Source: Adiantum capillus-veneris (Eukaryota > Streptophyta > Polypodiopsida > Polypodiales > Pteridaceae). Taken from it: DNA of 64,000 nucleotides. Of the stretch, positions 34,227 through 47,860 are shown piece by piece. Under the pieces are notes generated by a model that saw only the letters and a program-made list of their open reading frames with translations, was not told the origin of the DNA and searched no databases. The stretch covers positions 37,462,058-37,526,057 of the forward strand of contig CM043946.1 in NCBI GenBank assembly GCA_014529385.2, given 5' to 3'. How positions within the stretch are numbered: position 1 is the first letter of the stretch; each line of letters opens with the position of its first letter. The position numbers were made by a program, and so were the translations under genes.

Positions 34227-35059
34227 TTGGACAAGTGGTGGACCTTGAATGTAAACCCCTCATCTACGACATATCGTGGGTTTAATGTTTTTCGATGGAG
34301 CCTAGCATCTTGGAGACATGGTGCAGCTTGCTTCTCGTCATGTTTCAATGGAGCCTATCTTGGACAAATGGTGGAGCATCCTTCTCTCCATGTTTCAATG
34401 GACCCTAGCTTGGACAAGTGGTGGACCTTTGCTTCTCTCTATGTTTCAATAGAGTTAGCTTGGACAAGTGGTGGACCTTGGAACCAAACCCCATGTAAAA
34501 CCTATCATGGTCACTCCAAGTGGTAGAAAGAATAACCTTTAAGATGTAGCCTTATAGGTTGGACAAGTGGTGGACCTTAACACCCATATTCTTAATATAA
34601 TGACATAGAGTGGAAAAGTGGTGAATCTTGAGACCAAACCACTCAGGCTACTAGCAATAATAGCTTGGACAAGTGGTGGACCTTGAATGTAAACCCCTCA
34701 TCTACGAAATATCGTGGGTTTAATGTTTTCGATGGAGCCTAGCATCTTGGAGACATGGTGCAGCTTGCTTCTCCTCATGTTTCAATGGAGCCTATCTTGG
34801 ACAAATGGTGGAGCATCCTTCTCTCCATGTTTCAATGGACCCTAGCTTGGACAAGTGGTGGACCTTTGTTTCTCTCTATGTTTCAATAGAGTTAGCTTGG
34901 ACAAGTGGTGGACCTTGGAACCAAAACCCCATGTAAAACCTATCATGGTCACTCCAAGTGGTAAGAAAGAATAACCTTTAAGATGTAGCCTTATAGGTTG
35001 GACAAGTGGTGGACCTTAACACCCACATATTCTTAATAAAAGTGGTGAATCTTGAGACC

Positions 35060-38000
35060 AAACCACTCAGGCTACTAGCAATAATAGCTTGGACAATTGG
35101 TGGACCTTGAATGTAAACCCCTCATCTACGACATATCGTGGGTTTAATGTTTTTCGATGGAGCCTAGCATCTTGGAGACATGGTGCACCTTGCTTCTCCT
35201 CATGTTTCAATGGAGCCTACCTTGGACAAATGGTGGAGCATCCTTCTCTCCATGTTTCAATGGACCCTAGCTTAGACAAGGGGTGGACCTTTGCTTCTCT
35301 CTATGTTTCAATAGAGTTAGCTTGGACAAGTGGTGGACCTTGGAACCAAACCCCCATGTAAAACCTATCATGGTCACTCCAAGTAGTAAGAAAGAATAAC
35401 CTTTAAGATGTAGCCTTATAGGTTGGACAAGTGGTGGACCTTAACACCCACATATTCTTAATAAAAGTGGTGAATCTTGAGACCAAACCACTCAGGCTAC
35501 TAGCAATAATAGCTTGGACAAGTGGTGGACCTTGAATGTAAACCCTCATCTACGAAATATCGTGGGTTTAATGTATTTCGATGGAGCCTAGCATCTTGGA
35601 GACATGGTGCAGCTTGCTTCTCGTCATGTTTCAATGGAGCCTATCTTGGACAAATGGTGGAGCATCCTTCTCTCCATGTTTCAATGGACCCTAGCTTGGA
35701 CAAGTGGTGGACCTTTGTTTCTCTCTATGTTTCAATAGAGTTAGCTTGGACAAGTGGTGGACCTTGGAACCAAACCCCCATGTAAAACCTATCATGGTCA
35801 CTCCAAGTGGTAATAAAGAATAACCTTTAAGATGTAGCCTTATAGGTTGGACAAGTGGTGGACCTTAACACGCGCATATTCTTAATATAATGACATAGAG
35901 TGAAAAGTGGTGAATCTTGAGACCAAACCACTCAGGCTACTAGCAATAATAGCTTGGACAAGTGGTGGACCTTGAATGTAAACCCCTCATCTACGACATA
36001 TCGTGGGTTTAATGTTTTTCGATGGAGCCTAGCATCTTGGAGACATGGTGCACCTTGCTTCTCCTCATGTTTCAATGGAGCCTACCTTGGACAAATGGTG
36101 GAGCATCCTTCTCTCCATGTTTCAATGGACCCTAGCTTAGACAAGGGGTGGACCTTTGCTTCTCTCTATGTTTCAATAGAGTTAGCTTGGACAAGTGGTG
36201 GACCTTGGAACCAAACCCCCATGTAAAACCTATCATGGTCACTCCAAGTGGTAAGAAAGAATAACCTTTAAGATGTAGCCTTATAGGTTGGACAAGTGGT
36301 GGACCTTAACACCCACATATTCTTATAAAAGTGGTGAATCTTGAGACCAAACCACTCAGGCTACTAGCAATAATAGCTTGGACAAGTGGTGGACCTTGAA
36401 TGTAAACCCCTCATCTACGAAATATCGTGGGTTTAATGTATTTCGATGGAGCCTAGCATCTTGGAGACATGGTGCAGCTTGCTTCTCGTCATGTTTCAAT
36501 GGAGCCTACCTTGGACAAATGGTGGAGCATCCTTCTCTCCATGTTTCAATGGACCCTAGCTTGGACAAGTGGTGGACCTTTGTTTCTCTCTATGTTTCAA
36601 TAGAGTTAGCTTGGACAAGTGGTGGACCTTGGAACCAAACCCCCATGTAAAACCTATCATGGTCACTCCAAGTGGTAATAAAGAATAACCTTTAAGATGT
36701 AGCCTTATAGGTTGGACAAGTGGTGGACCTTAACACGCGCATATTCTTAATATAATGACATAGAGTGGAAAAGTGGTGAATCTTGAGACCAAACCACTCA
36801 GGCTACTAGCAATAATAGCTTGGACAAGTGGTGGACCTTGAATGTAAACCCTCATCTACGACATATCGTGGGTTTAATGTTTTTCGATGGAGCCTAGCAT
36901 CTTGGAGACATGGTGCACCTTGCTTTCCTCATGTTTCAATGGAGCCTACCTTGGACAAATGGTGGAGCATCCTTCTCTCCATGTTTCAATGGACCCTAGC
37001 TTGGACAAGGGGTGGACCTTTGTTTCTCTCTATGTTTCAATAGAGTTAGCTTGGACAAGTGGTGGACCTTGGAACCAAACCCCCATGTAAAACCTATCAT
37101 GGTCACTCCAAGTGGTAAGAAAGAATAACCTTTAAGATGTAGCCTTATAGGTTGGACAAGTGGTGGACCTTAACACCCACTTATTTTATAAAAGTGGTGA
37201 ATCTTGAGACCAAACCACTCAGGCTACTAGCAATAATAGCTTGGACAAGTGGTGGACCTTGAATGTAAACCCCTCATCTACGACATATCGTGGGTTTAAT
37301 GTTTTTCGATGGAGCCTAGCATCTTGGAGACATGGTGCACCTTGCTTCTCCTCATGTTTCAATGGAGCCTACCTTGGACAAATGGTGGAGCATCCTTCTC
37401 TCCATGTTTCAATGGACCCTAGCTTGGACAAGGGGTGGACCTTTGTTTCTCTCTATGTTTCAATAGAGTTAGCTTGGACAAGTGGTGGACCTTGGAACCA
37501 AACCCCCATGTAAAACCTATCATGGTCACTCCAAGTAGTAAGAAAGAATAACCTTTAAGATGTAGCCTTATAGGTTGGACAAGTGGTGGACCTTAACACC
37601 CACATATTCTTAAAAAAGTGGTGAATCTTGAGACCAAACCACTCAGGCTACTAGCAATAATAGCTTGGACAAGTGGTGGACCTTGAATGTAAACCCCTCA
37701 TCTACGAAATATCGTGGGTTTAATGTTATTTCGATGGAGCCTAGCATCTTGGAGACATGGTGCAGCTTGCTTCTCGTCATGTTTCAATGGAGCCTATCTT
37801 GGACAAATGGTGGAGCATCCTTCTCTCCATGTTTCAATGGACCCTAGCTTGGACAAGTGGTGGACCTTTGTTCTCTCTATGTTTCAATAGAGTTAGCTTG
37901 GACAAGTGGTGGACCTTGGAACCAAACCCCATGTAAAACCTATCATGGTCACTCCAAGTGGTAATAAGAATAACCTTTAAGATGTAGCCTTATAGGTTGG

Positions 38001-41000
38001 ACAAGTGGTGGACCTTAACACGCGCATATTCTTAATATAATGACATAGAGTGGAAAAGTGGTGAATCTTGAGACCAAACCACTCAGGCTACTAGCAATAA
38101 TAGCTTGGACAAGTGGTGGACCTTGAATGTAAACCCCTCATCTACGACATATCGTGGGTTTAATGTTTTTCGATGGAGCCTAGCATCTTGGAGACATGGT
38201 GCACCTTGCTTCTCCTCATGTTTCAATGGAGCCTATCTTGGACAAATGGTGGAGCATCCTTCTCTCCATGTTTCAATGGACCCTAGCTTGGACAAGTGGT
38301 GGACCTTTGCTTCTCTCTATGTTTCAATAGAGTTAGCTTGGACAAGTGGTGGACCTTGGAACCAAACCCCCATGTAAAACCTATCATGGTCACTCCAAGT
38401 GGTAAGAAAGAATAACCTTTAAGATGTAGCCTTATAGGTTGGACAAGTGGTGGACCTTAACACCCACATATTCTTAATAAAAGTGGTGAATCTTGAGACC
38501 AAACCACTCAGGCTACTAGCAATAATAGCTTGGACAAGTGGTGGACCTTGAATGTAAACCCTCATCTACGACATATCGTGGGTTTAATGTTTTTCGATGG
38601 AGCCTAGCATCTTGGAGACATGGTGCACCTTGCTTCTCTCATGTTTCAATGGAGCCTATCTTGGACAAATGGTGGAGCATCCTTCTCTCCATGTTTCAAT
38701 GGACCCTAGCTTAGACAAGTGGTGGACCTTTGCTTCTCTCTATGTTTCAATAGAGTTAGCTTGGACAAGTGGTGGACCTTGGAACCAAACCCCATGTAAA
38801 ACCTATCATGGTCACTCCAAGTGGTAAGAAAGAATAACCTTTAAGATGTAGCCTTATAGGTTGGACAAGTGGTGGACCTTAACACCCACATATTCTTAAT
38901 AAAGTGGTGAATCTTGAGACCAAACCACTCAGGCTACTAGCAATAATAGCTTGGACAAGTGGTGGACCTTGAATGTAAACCCTCATCTACGAAATATCGT
39001 GGGTTTAATGTATTTCGATGGAGCCTAGCATCTTGGAGACATGGTGCAGCTTGCTTCTCGTCATGTTTCAATGGAGCCTATCTTGGACAAATGGTGGAGC
39101 ACTCCTTCTCTCCATGTTTCAATGGACCCTAGCTTGGACAAGTGGTGGACCTTTGTTTCTCTCTATGTTTCAATAGAGTTAGCTTGGACAAGTGGTGGAC
39201 CTTGGACCAAACCCCATGTAAAACTATCATTGGTCACTCCAAGTGGTAATAAAGAATATAACCTTTAAGATGTAGCTTATAGGTTGGACAAGTGGGGACC
39301 TTAACACGCCATATTCTTAAATAATGAATAGAGTGGAAAAGTGGTGAATCTTGAGGACCAAACCACTCAGGCTACTAGCAATAATAGCTTGGACAAGTGG
39401 TGGACCTTGAATGTAAACCCCTCATCTACGAATATCGTGGGTTTAATGTTTTCGATGGAGCCTAGCATCTTGGAGACATGGTGCTCTTGCTTCTCCTCAT
39501 GTTTCAATGGAGCCTACCTTGGACAAATGGTTGGAGCATCCTTCTCTCCATGTTTCAATGGACCCTAGCTTAGACAAGGGTGGACCTTTGCTTCTCTCTA
39601 TGTTTCAATAGAGTTAGCTTGGACAAGTGGTGGACCTTGGAACCAAACCCCCATGTAAAAACCTATCATGGTCACTCCAAGTAGTAAAAAGAATAACCTT
39701 TAAGATGTAGCCTTATAGGTTGGACAAGTGGTGGACCTTAACACCCACATATTCTTAATAAAGTGGTGAATCTTGAGACCAAACCACTCAGGCTACTAGC
39801 AATAATAGCTTGGACAAGTGGTGGACCTTGAATGTAAACCCCTCATCTACGACATATCGTGGGTTTAATGTTTTTCGATGGAGCTAGCATCTTGGAGACA
39901 TGGTGCACCTTATTTCTCCTCATGTTTCAATGGAGCCTACCTTGGACAAATGGTGGAGCATCCTTCTCTCCATGTTTCAATGGACCCTAGCTTGGACAAG
40001 TGGTGGACCTTTGTTTCTCTCTATGTTTCAATAGAGTTAGCTTGGACAAGTGGTGGGACCTTGGAACCAAACCCCCATGTAAAACCTATCATGGTCACCC
40101 AAGTGGTAGAAAGAATAACCTTTAAGATGTAGCCTTATAGGTTGGACAAGTGGTGGACCTTAACACCCACATATTCTTAATAAAAGTGGTGAATCTTGAG
40201 ACCAAACCACTCAGGCTACTAGCAATAATAGCTTGGACAAGTGGTGGACTTGAATGTAAACCCCTCATCTACGAATATCGTGGGTTTAATGTTTTTCGAT
40301 GGAGCCTAGCATCTTGGAGACATGGTGCACCTTGCTTCTCCTCATGTTTCAATGGAGCCTACCTTGGACAAATGGTGGAGCATCCTTCTCTCCATGTTTC
40401 AATGGACCCTAGCTTGACAAGTGGTGGACTTTGTTTCTCTCTATGTTTCAATAGAGTTAGCTTGGACAAGTGGTGGACCTTGGAACCAAACCCCCATGTA
40501 AAACCTATCATGGTCACTCCAAGTAGTAATAAAGAATAACCTTTAAGATTTAGCCTTATAGGTTGGGACAAGTGGTGGACCTTAACACGCGCATATTCTT
40601 AATATAATGACATAGAGTGGAAAAGTGGTGAATCTTGAGACCAAACCACTCAGGCTACTAGCAATAATAGCTTGGACAAGTGGTGGACCTTGAATGTAAA
40701 CCCCTCATCTACGACATATCGTGGGTTTAATGTTTTTCGATGGAGCTAGCATCTTGGAGACATGGTGCAACCTTGCTTCTCCTCATGTTTCAATGGAGCC
40801 TACCTTGGACAAATGGTGGAGCATCCTTCTCTCCATGTTTTTCAATGGACCCTAGCTTAGACAAGGGGTGGACCTTTGCTTCTCTCTATGTTTCAATAGA
40901 GTTAGCTTGGACAAGTGGTGGACCTTGAACCAAACCCCCATGTAAAACTATCATGGTCACTCCAAGTAGTAGAAGAATAACCTTTAAGATGTAGCCTTAT

Positions 41001-44000
41001 AGGTTGGACAAGTGGTGGACCTTAACACCCACATATTCTTAATAAAAGTGGTGAATCTTGAGACCAAAACCACTCAGGCTACTAGCAATAATAGCTTGGA
41101 CAAGTGGTGGACCTTGAATGTAAACCCCTCATCTACGAAATATCGTGGGTTTAATGTATTTCGATGGAGCCTAGCATCTTGGAGACATGGTGCATCTTGC
41201 TTCTCGTCATGTTTCAATGGAGCCTATCTTGGACAAATGGTGGAGCATCCTTCTCTCCATGTTTCAATGGACCCTAGCTTGGACAAGTGGTGGACCTTTG
41301 TTTCTCTCTATGTTTCAATAGAGTTAGCTTGGACAAGTGGTGGACCTTGGAACCAAACCCCATGTAAACCTATCATGGTCACTCCAAGTGGTAATAAAGA
41401 ATAACCTTTAAGATGTAGCCTTATAGGTTGGACAAGTGGTGGACCTTAACACGGCATATTCTTATATATAATGATATAGAGTGGAAAAGTGGTGAATCTT
41501 GAGACCAAACCACTCAGGCTACTAGAATACAATAGCTTGGACAAGTGGTGGACCTTGAATGTACACCCCTCATCTACGACATATCGTGGGTTTAATGTTT
41601 TTCGATGGAGCCTAGCATCTTGGAGACATGGTGCACCTTGCTTCTCCTCATGTTTCAATGGAGCCTACTTGGACAAATGGTGGAGCATCCTTCTCTCCAT
41701 GTTTCAATGGACCCTAGCTTAGACAAGGGGTGGACCTTTTCTTCTCTCTATGTTTCAATAGAGTTAGCTTGGACAAGTGGTGGACCTTGGAACCAAACCC
41801 CATGTAAAAACCTATCATGGTCACTCCAAGTAGTAAGAAAGAATAACCTTTAAGATGTAGCCTTATAGGTTGGACAAGTGGTGGACCTTAACACCCACAT
41901 ATTCTTAATAAAAGTGGTGAATCTTGAGACCAAACCACTCAGGCTACTAGCAATAATAGCTTGGACAAGTGGTGGACCTTGAATGTAAACCCCTCATCTA
42001 CGAAATATCGTGGGTTTAATGTATTTCGATGGAGCCTAGCATCTTGGAGACATGGTGCAGCTTGCTTCTCGTCATGTTTCAATGGAGCCTATCTTGGACA
42101 AATGGTGGAGCATCCTTCTCTCCATGTTTCAATGGACCCTAGCTTGGACAAGTGGTGGACCTTTGTTTCTCTCTATGTTTCAATAGAGTTAGCTTGGACA
42201 AGTGGTGGACCTTGGAACCAAACCCCCATGTAAAACCTATCATGGTCACTCCAAGTGGTAATAAAGAATAACCTTTAAGATGTAGCCTTATAGGTTGGAC
42301 AAGTGGTGGACCTTACACGCGCATATTCTTAATATAATGACATAGAGTGGGAAAAGTGGTGAATCTTGAGACCAAACCACTCAGGCTACTAGCAATAATA
42401 GCTTGGACAAGTGGTGGACCTTGAATGTACACCCCTCATCTACGAAATATCGTGGGTTTAATGTTTTTCGATGGAGCCTAGCATCTTGGAGACATGGTGC
42501 ACCTTGCTTCTCCTCATGTTTCAATGGAGCTACCTTGGACAAATGGTGGAGCATCCTTCTCTCCATGTTTCAATGGACCCTAGCTTAGACAGGGGTGGAG
42601 CTTTGCTTCTCTCTATGTTTCAATAGAGTTAGCTTGGACAAGTGGTGGACCTTGGAACAAACCCCATGTAAAACCTATCATGGTCACTCCAAGTAGTAAG
42701 AAAGAATAACCTTTAAGATGTAGCCTTATAGGTTGGACAAGTGGTGGACCTTAACACCCCACATATTCTAATAAAAGTGGTGAATCTTGAGACCAACCAC
42801 TCAGGCTACTAGCAATAATAGCTTGGACAAGTGGTGGACCTTGAATGTAAACCCCTCATCTACGAAATATCGTGGGTTTAATGTATTTCATGGAGCCTAG
42901 CATCTTGGAGACATGGTGCAGCTTGCTTCTCGTCATGTTTCAATGGAGCCTATCTTGGACAAATGGTGGAGCATCCTTCTCTCCATGTTTCAATGGACCC
43001 TAGCTTGGACAAGTGGTGGACCTTTGTTTCTCTCTATGTTTCAATAGAGTTAGCTTGGACAAGTGGTGGACCTTGGAACCAACCCCCATGTAAAACCTAT
43101 CATGGTCACTCCAGTAGTAATAAAGAATACCTTTAAGATGTAGCCTTATAGGTTGGACAAGTGGTGGACCTTAACACGCGCATATTCTTAAAATAATGAC
43201 ATAGAGTGGAAAAGTGGTGAATCTTGAGACCAAACCACTCAGGCTACTAGCAATAATAGCTTGGACAAGTGGTGGACCTTGAATGTACACCCCTCATCTA
43301 CGACATATCGTGGGTTTAATGTTTTTCGATGGAGCCTAGCATCTTGGAGACATGGTGCACCTTGATCTCCTCATGTTTCAATGGAGCCTACCTTGGACAA
43401 ATGGTGGAGCATCCTTCTCTCCATGTTTCAATGGACCCTAGCTTAGACAAGGGGTGGACTTTGCTTCTCTCTATGTTTCAATAGAGTTAGCTTGGACAAG
43501 TGGTGGACCTTGGAACCAAAACCCCATGTAAAACCTATCATGGTCACTCCAAGTAGTAAGAAAGAATAACCTTTAAGATGTAGCCTTATAGGTTGGACAA
43601 GTGGTGGACCTTAACACCCACATATTCTTAATAAAAGTGGTGAATCTTGAGACCAAACCACTCAGGCTACTAGCAATAATAGCTTGGACAAGTGGTGGAC
43701 CTTGAATGTAAACCCCTCATCTACGAAATATCGTGGGTTTAATGTATTTCCATGGAGCCTAGCATCTTGGAGACATGGTGCATCTTGCTTCTCGTCATGT
43801 TTCAATGGAGCCTATCTTGGACAAATGGTGGAGCATCCTTCTCTCCATGGTTCAATGGACCTTAGCTTGGACAAGTGGTGGACCTTTGTTTCTCTCTATG
43901 TTTCAATAGAGTTAGCTTGGACAAGTGGTGGACCTTGGAACCAAACCCCCATGTAAAACCTATCATGGTCACTCCAAGTGGTAATAAAGAATAACCTTTA

Positions 44001-47000
44001 AGATTTAGCCTTATAGGTTGGACAAGTGGTGGACCTTAACACGCGCATATTCTTAAAATAATGACATAGAGTGGAAAAGTGGTGAATCTTTAGAGCAAAC
44101 CACTCAGGCTACTAGCAATAATAGCTTGGACAAGTGGTGGACCTTGAATGTACACCCCTCATCTACGACATATCGTGGGTTTTAATGTTTTTCGATGGAG
44201 CCTAGCATCTTGGAGACATGGTGCACTTGCTTCTCCTCATGTTTCAATGGAGCCTACCTTGGACAAATGGTGGAGCATCCTTCTCTCCATGTTTCAATGG
44301 ACCCTAGCTTAGACAAGGGGTGGACCTTTGCTTCTCTCTATGTTTCATAGAGTTAGCTTGGACAAGTGGTGGACCTTGGAACCAACCCCCATGTAAAACC
44401 TATCATGGTCACTCCAAGTAGTAAGAAAGAATAACCTTTAAGATGTAGCCTTATAGGTTGGACAAGTGTGGTGGACCTTAACACCCACATATTCTTAATA
44501 AAAGTGGTGAATCTTGAGACCAAACCACTCAGGCTACTAGCAATAATAGCTTGGACAAGTGGTGGACCTTGAATGTAAACCCCTCATCTACGAAATATCG
44601 TGGGTTTAATGTATTTCGATGGAGCCTAGCATCTTGGAGACATGGTGCAGCTTGCTTCTCGTATGTTTCAATGGAGCCTATCTTGGACAAATGGTGGAGC
44701 ATCCTTCTCTCATGTTTCAATGGACCTTAGCTTGGACAAGTGGTGGACCTTTGTTTCTCTCTATGTTTCAATAGAGTTAGCTTGGACAAGTGGTGGACCT
44801 TGGAACCAAACCCCCATGTAAAACCTATCATGGTCACTCCAAGTGGTAATAAAGAATAACCTTTAAGATGTAGCCTTATAGGTTGGACAAGTGGTGGACC
44901 TTAACACGCGCATATTCTTAATATAATGACATAGAGTGGAAAAGTGGTGAATCTTGAGACCAAACCACTCAGGATACTTGCTTAAAGTGGTGGACCTTGA
45001 ATGTAAACCCCTCATCTACGACATATCGTGGGTTTAATGTTTTTCGATGGAGCCTAGCATCTTGGAGACATGGTGCACCTTGCTTCTCCTCATGTTTCAA
45101 TGGAGCCTACTTGGACAAATGGTGGAGCATCCTTCTCTCCATGTTTCAATGGACCCTAGCTTAGACAAGGGGTGGACCTTTGCTTCTCTCTATGTTTCAA
45201 TAGAGTTAGCTTGGACAAGTGGTGGACCTTGGAACCAAACCCCCATGTAAAACCTATCATGGTCACTCCAAGTAGTAAGAAAGAATAACCTTTAAGATGT
45301 AGCCTTATAGGTTGGACAAGTGGTGGACCTTAACACCCACATATTCTTAATAAAGTGGTGAATCTTGAGACCAAACCACTCAGGCTACTAGCAATAATAG
45401 CTTGGACAAGTGGTGGACCTTGAATGTAAACCCCTCATCTACGAAATATCGTGGGTTTAATGTATTTCGATGGAGCCTAGCATCTTGGAGACATGGTGCA
45501 GCTTGCTTCTCGTCATGTTTCAATGGAGCCTATCTTGGACAAATGGTGGAGCATCCTTCTCTCCATGTTTCAATGGCCTAGCTTGGACAAGTGGTGGACC
45601 TTTGTTTCTCTCTATGTTTCAATAGAGTTAGCTTGGACAAGTGGTGGACCTTGGAACCAAAACCCCCATGTAAAACCTATCATGGTCACTCCAAGTGGTA
45701 ATAAAGAATAACCTTTAAGATGTAGCCTTATAGGTTGGACAAGTGGTGGACCTTAACACGCGCATATTCTTAATATAATGACATAGAGTGAAAAGTGGTG
45801 AATCTTGAGACAAAACCACTCAGGCTACTAGCAATAATAGCTTGGACAAGTGGTGGACCTTGAATGTACACCTCATCTACGACATATCGTGGGTTTAATG
45901 TTTTTCGATGGAGCCTAGCATCTTGGAGACATGGTGCACCTTGCTTCTCCTCATGTTTCAATGGAGCCTACCTTGGACAAATGGTGGAGCATCCTTCTTC
46001 TCTCCATGTTTCAATGGACCCTAGCTTAGACAAGGGGTGGACCTTTGCTTCTCTCTATGTTTCAATAGAGTTAGCTTGGACAAGTGTGGACCTTGGGAAC
46101 CAAACCCCCATGTAAAACCTATCATGGTCACTCCAAGTAGTAAGAAAGAATAACCTTTAAGATGTAGCCTTATAGGTTGGACAAGTGGTGGACCTTAACA
46201 CCCACATATTCTTAATAAAAGTGGTGAATCTTGAGACCAAACCACTCAGGCTACTAGCAATAATAGCTTGGACAAGTGGTGGACCTTGAATGTAAACCCC
46301 TCATCTACGAAATATCGTGGGTTTAATGTATTTCGATGGAGCCTAGCATCTTGGAGACATGGTGCAGCTTGCTTCTCCTCATGTTTCAATGGAGCCTATC
46401 TTGGACAAATGGTGGAGCATCCTTCTCTCCATGTTTCAATGGACCCTAGCTTGGACAAGTGGTGGACCTTTGCTTCTCTCTATGTTTCAATAGAGTTAGC
46501 TTGGACAAGTGGTGGACCTTGGAACCAAACCCCATGTAAAACCTATCATGGTCACTCCAAGTGGTAATAAAGAATAACCTTTAAGATGTAGCCTTATAGG
46601 TTGGACAAGTGGTGGACCTTAACACCCACATTATTCATAATAAAAAGTGGTGAATCTTGAGACCAAACCACTCAGGCTACTAGCAATAATAGCTTGGACA
46701 AGTGGTGGACCTTGAATGTAAACCCCTCATCTACGACATATCGTGGGTTTAATGTTTTTCGATGGAGCCTAGCATCTTGGAGACATGGTGCACCTTGCTT
46801 CTCCTCATGTTTCAATGGAGCCTATCTTGGACAAATGGTGGAGCATCCTTCTCTCCATGTTTCAATGGACCCTAGCTTGGACAAGTGGTGGACCTTTGCT
46901 TCTCTCTATGTTTCAATAGAGTTAGCTTGGACAAGTGGTGGACCTTGGAACCAAACCCCCATGTAAAACCTATCATGGTCACTCCAAGTGGTAAGAAAGA

Positions 47001-47560
47001 ATAACCTTTAAGATGTAGCCTTATAGGTTGGACAAGTGGTGGACCTTAACACCCCCATATTCTTAATATAATGACATAAGTAAAAGTGGTGAATCTTGAG
47101 ACCAAACCACTCAGGCTACTAGCAATAATAGCTTGGACAAGTGGTGGACCTTGAATAAAACCCTCATCTACGAAATATCGTGGGTTTAATGTATTTCGAT
47201 GGAGCCTAGCATCTTGGAGACATGGTGCAGCTTGCTTCTCGTCATGTTTCAATGGAGCCTATCTTGGACAAATGGTGGAGCATCCTTCTCTCCATGTTTC
47301 AATGGACCCTAGCTTGGACAAGTGGTGGACCTTTGCTTCTCTCTATGTTTCAATAGAGTTAGCTTGGACAAGTGGTGGACCTTGGAACCAAACCCCATGT
47401 AAAACCTATCATGGTCACTCCAAGTGGTAAGAAAGAATAACCTTTAAGATGTAGCCTTATAGGTTGGACAAGTGGTGGACCTTAACACCCCATATTCTTA
47501 ATAAAAGTGGTGAATCTTGAGACCAAACCACTCAGGCTACTAGCAATAATAGCTAGGGAT
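35060..47560 (+). repeat. Homogeneous higher-order block 1
   Basis: Units alternate between two types. Type B has ACGAAATATCG, GTATTTCGATGG, GTGCAGCTTGC, AGTGGTAATAAAG and ACACGCGCATA. Type A has ACGACATATCG, GTTTTTCGATGG, GTGCACCTTGC, AGTAGTAAGAAAG and ACACCCACATA. Occasional A-A neighbours (for example 36810/37241) and mosaic units (34227, 42403) mark local exchange. 39200-44700 is rich in 1-bp indels. Confidence 0.88.
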
Positions 47561-47860
47561 AAACCTTGATATAGTCTTCAACCTGAGAAAGAATAACCAT
47601 TTTCAATAGTTCTTATGGTTGGACAATTGGTAGACCTTGCACCATGTCTTTAATTTCAATGGAGACCTTGGACAAATGGTGGAATCTTCTCATGTTAAAA
47701 CACTCATGCTACTAGGACAATAGGTTGGAAAATTTTTGGATCTTGAATGTTAAACTCCCCATGTACAAAATATCGTGGGATTTAAGGTATTTCCATGGAA
47801 ACTACTATGTTGGAGATATGGTGCAGATTGCTTCTTTCATGTTTAATAGGTGGACAAGTG
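47561..47860 (+). repeat. Diverged interruption inside the array
   Basis: After AATAATAGCTAGGGATAA the sequence becomes a strongly diverged satellite piece with box relics such as TTGGACAATTGGTAGACCTT. Normal units resume after 47860. The same entry junction recurs at 55748 and 60170. Confidence 0.8.
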
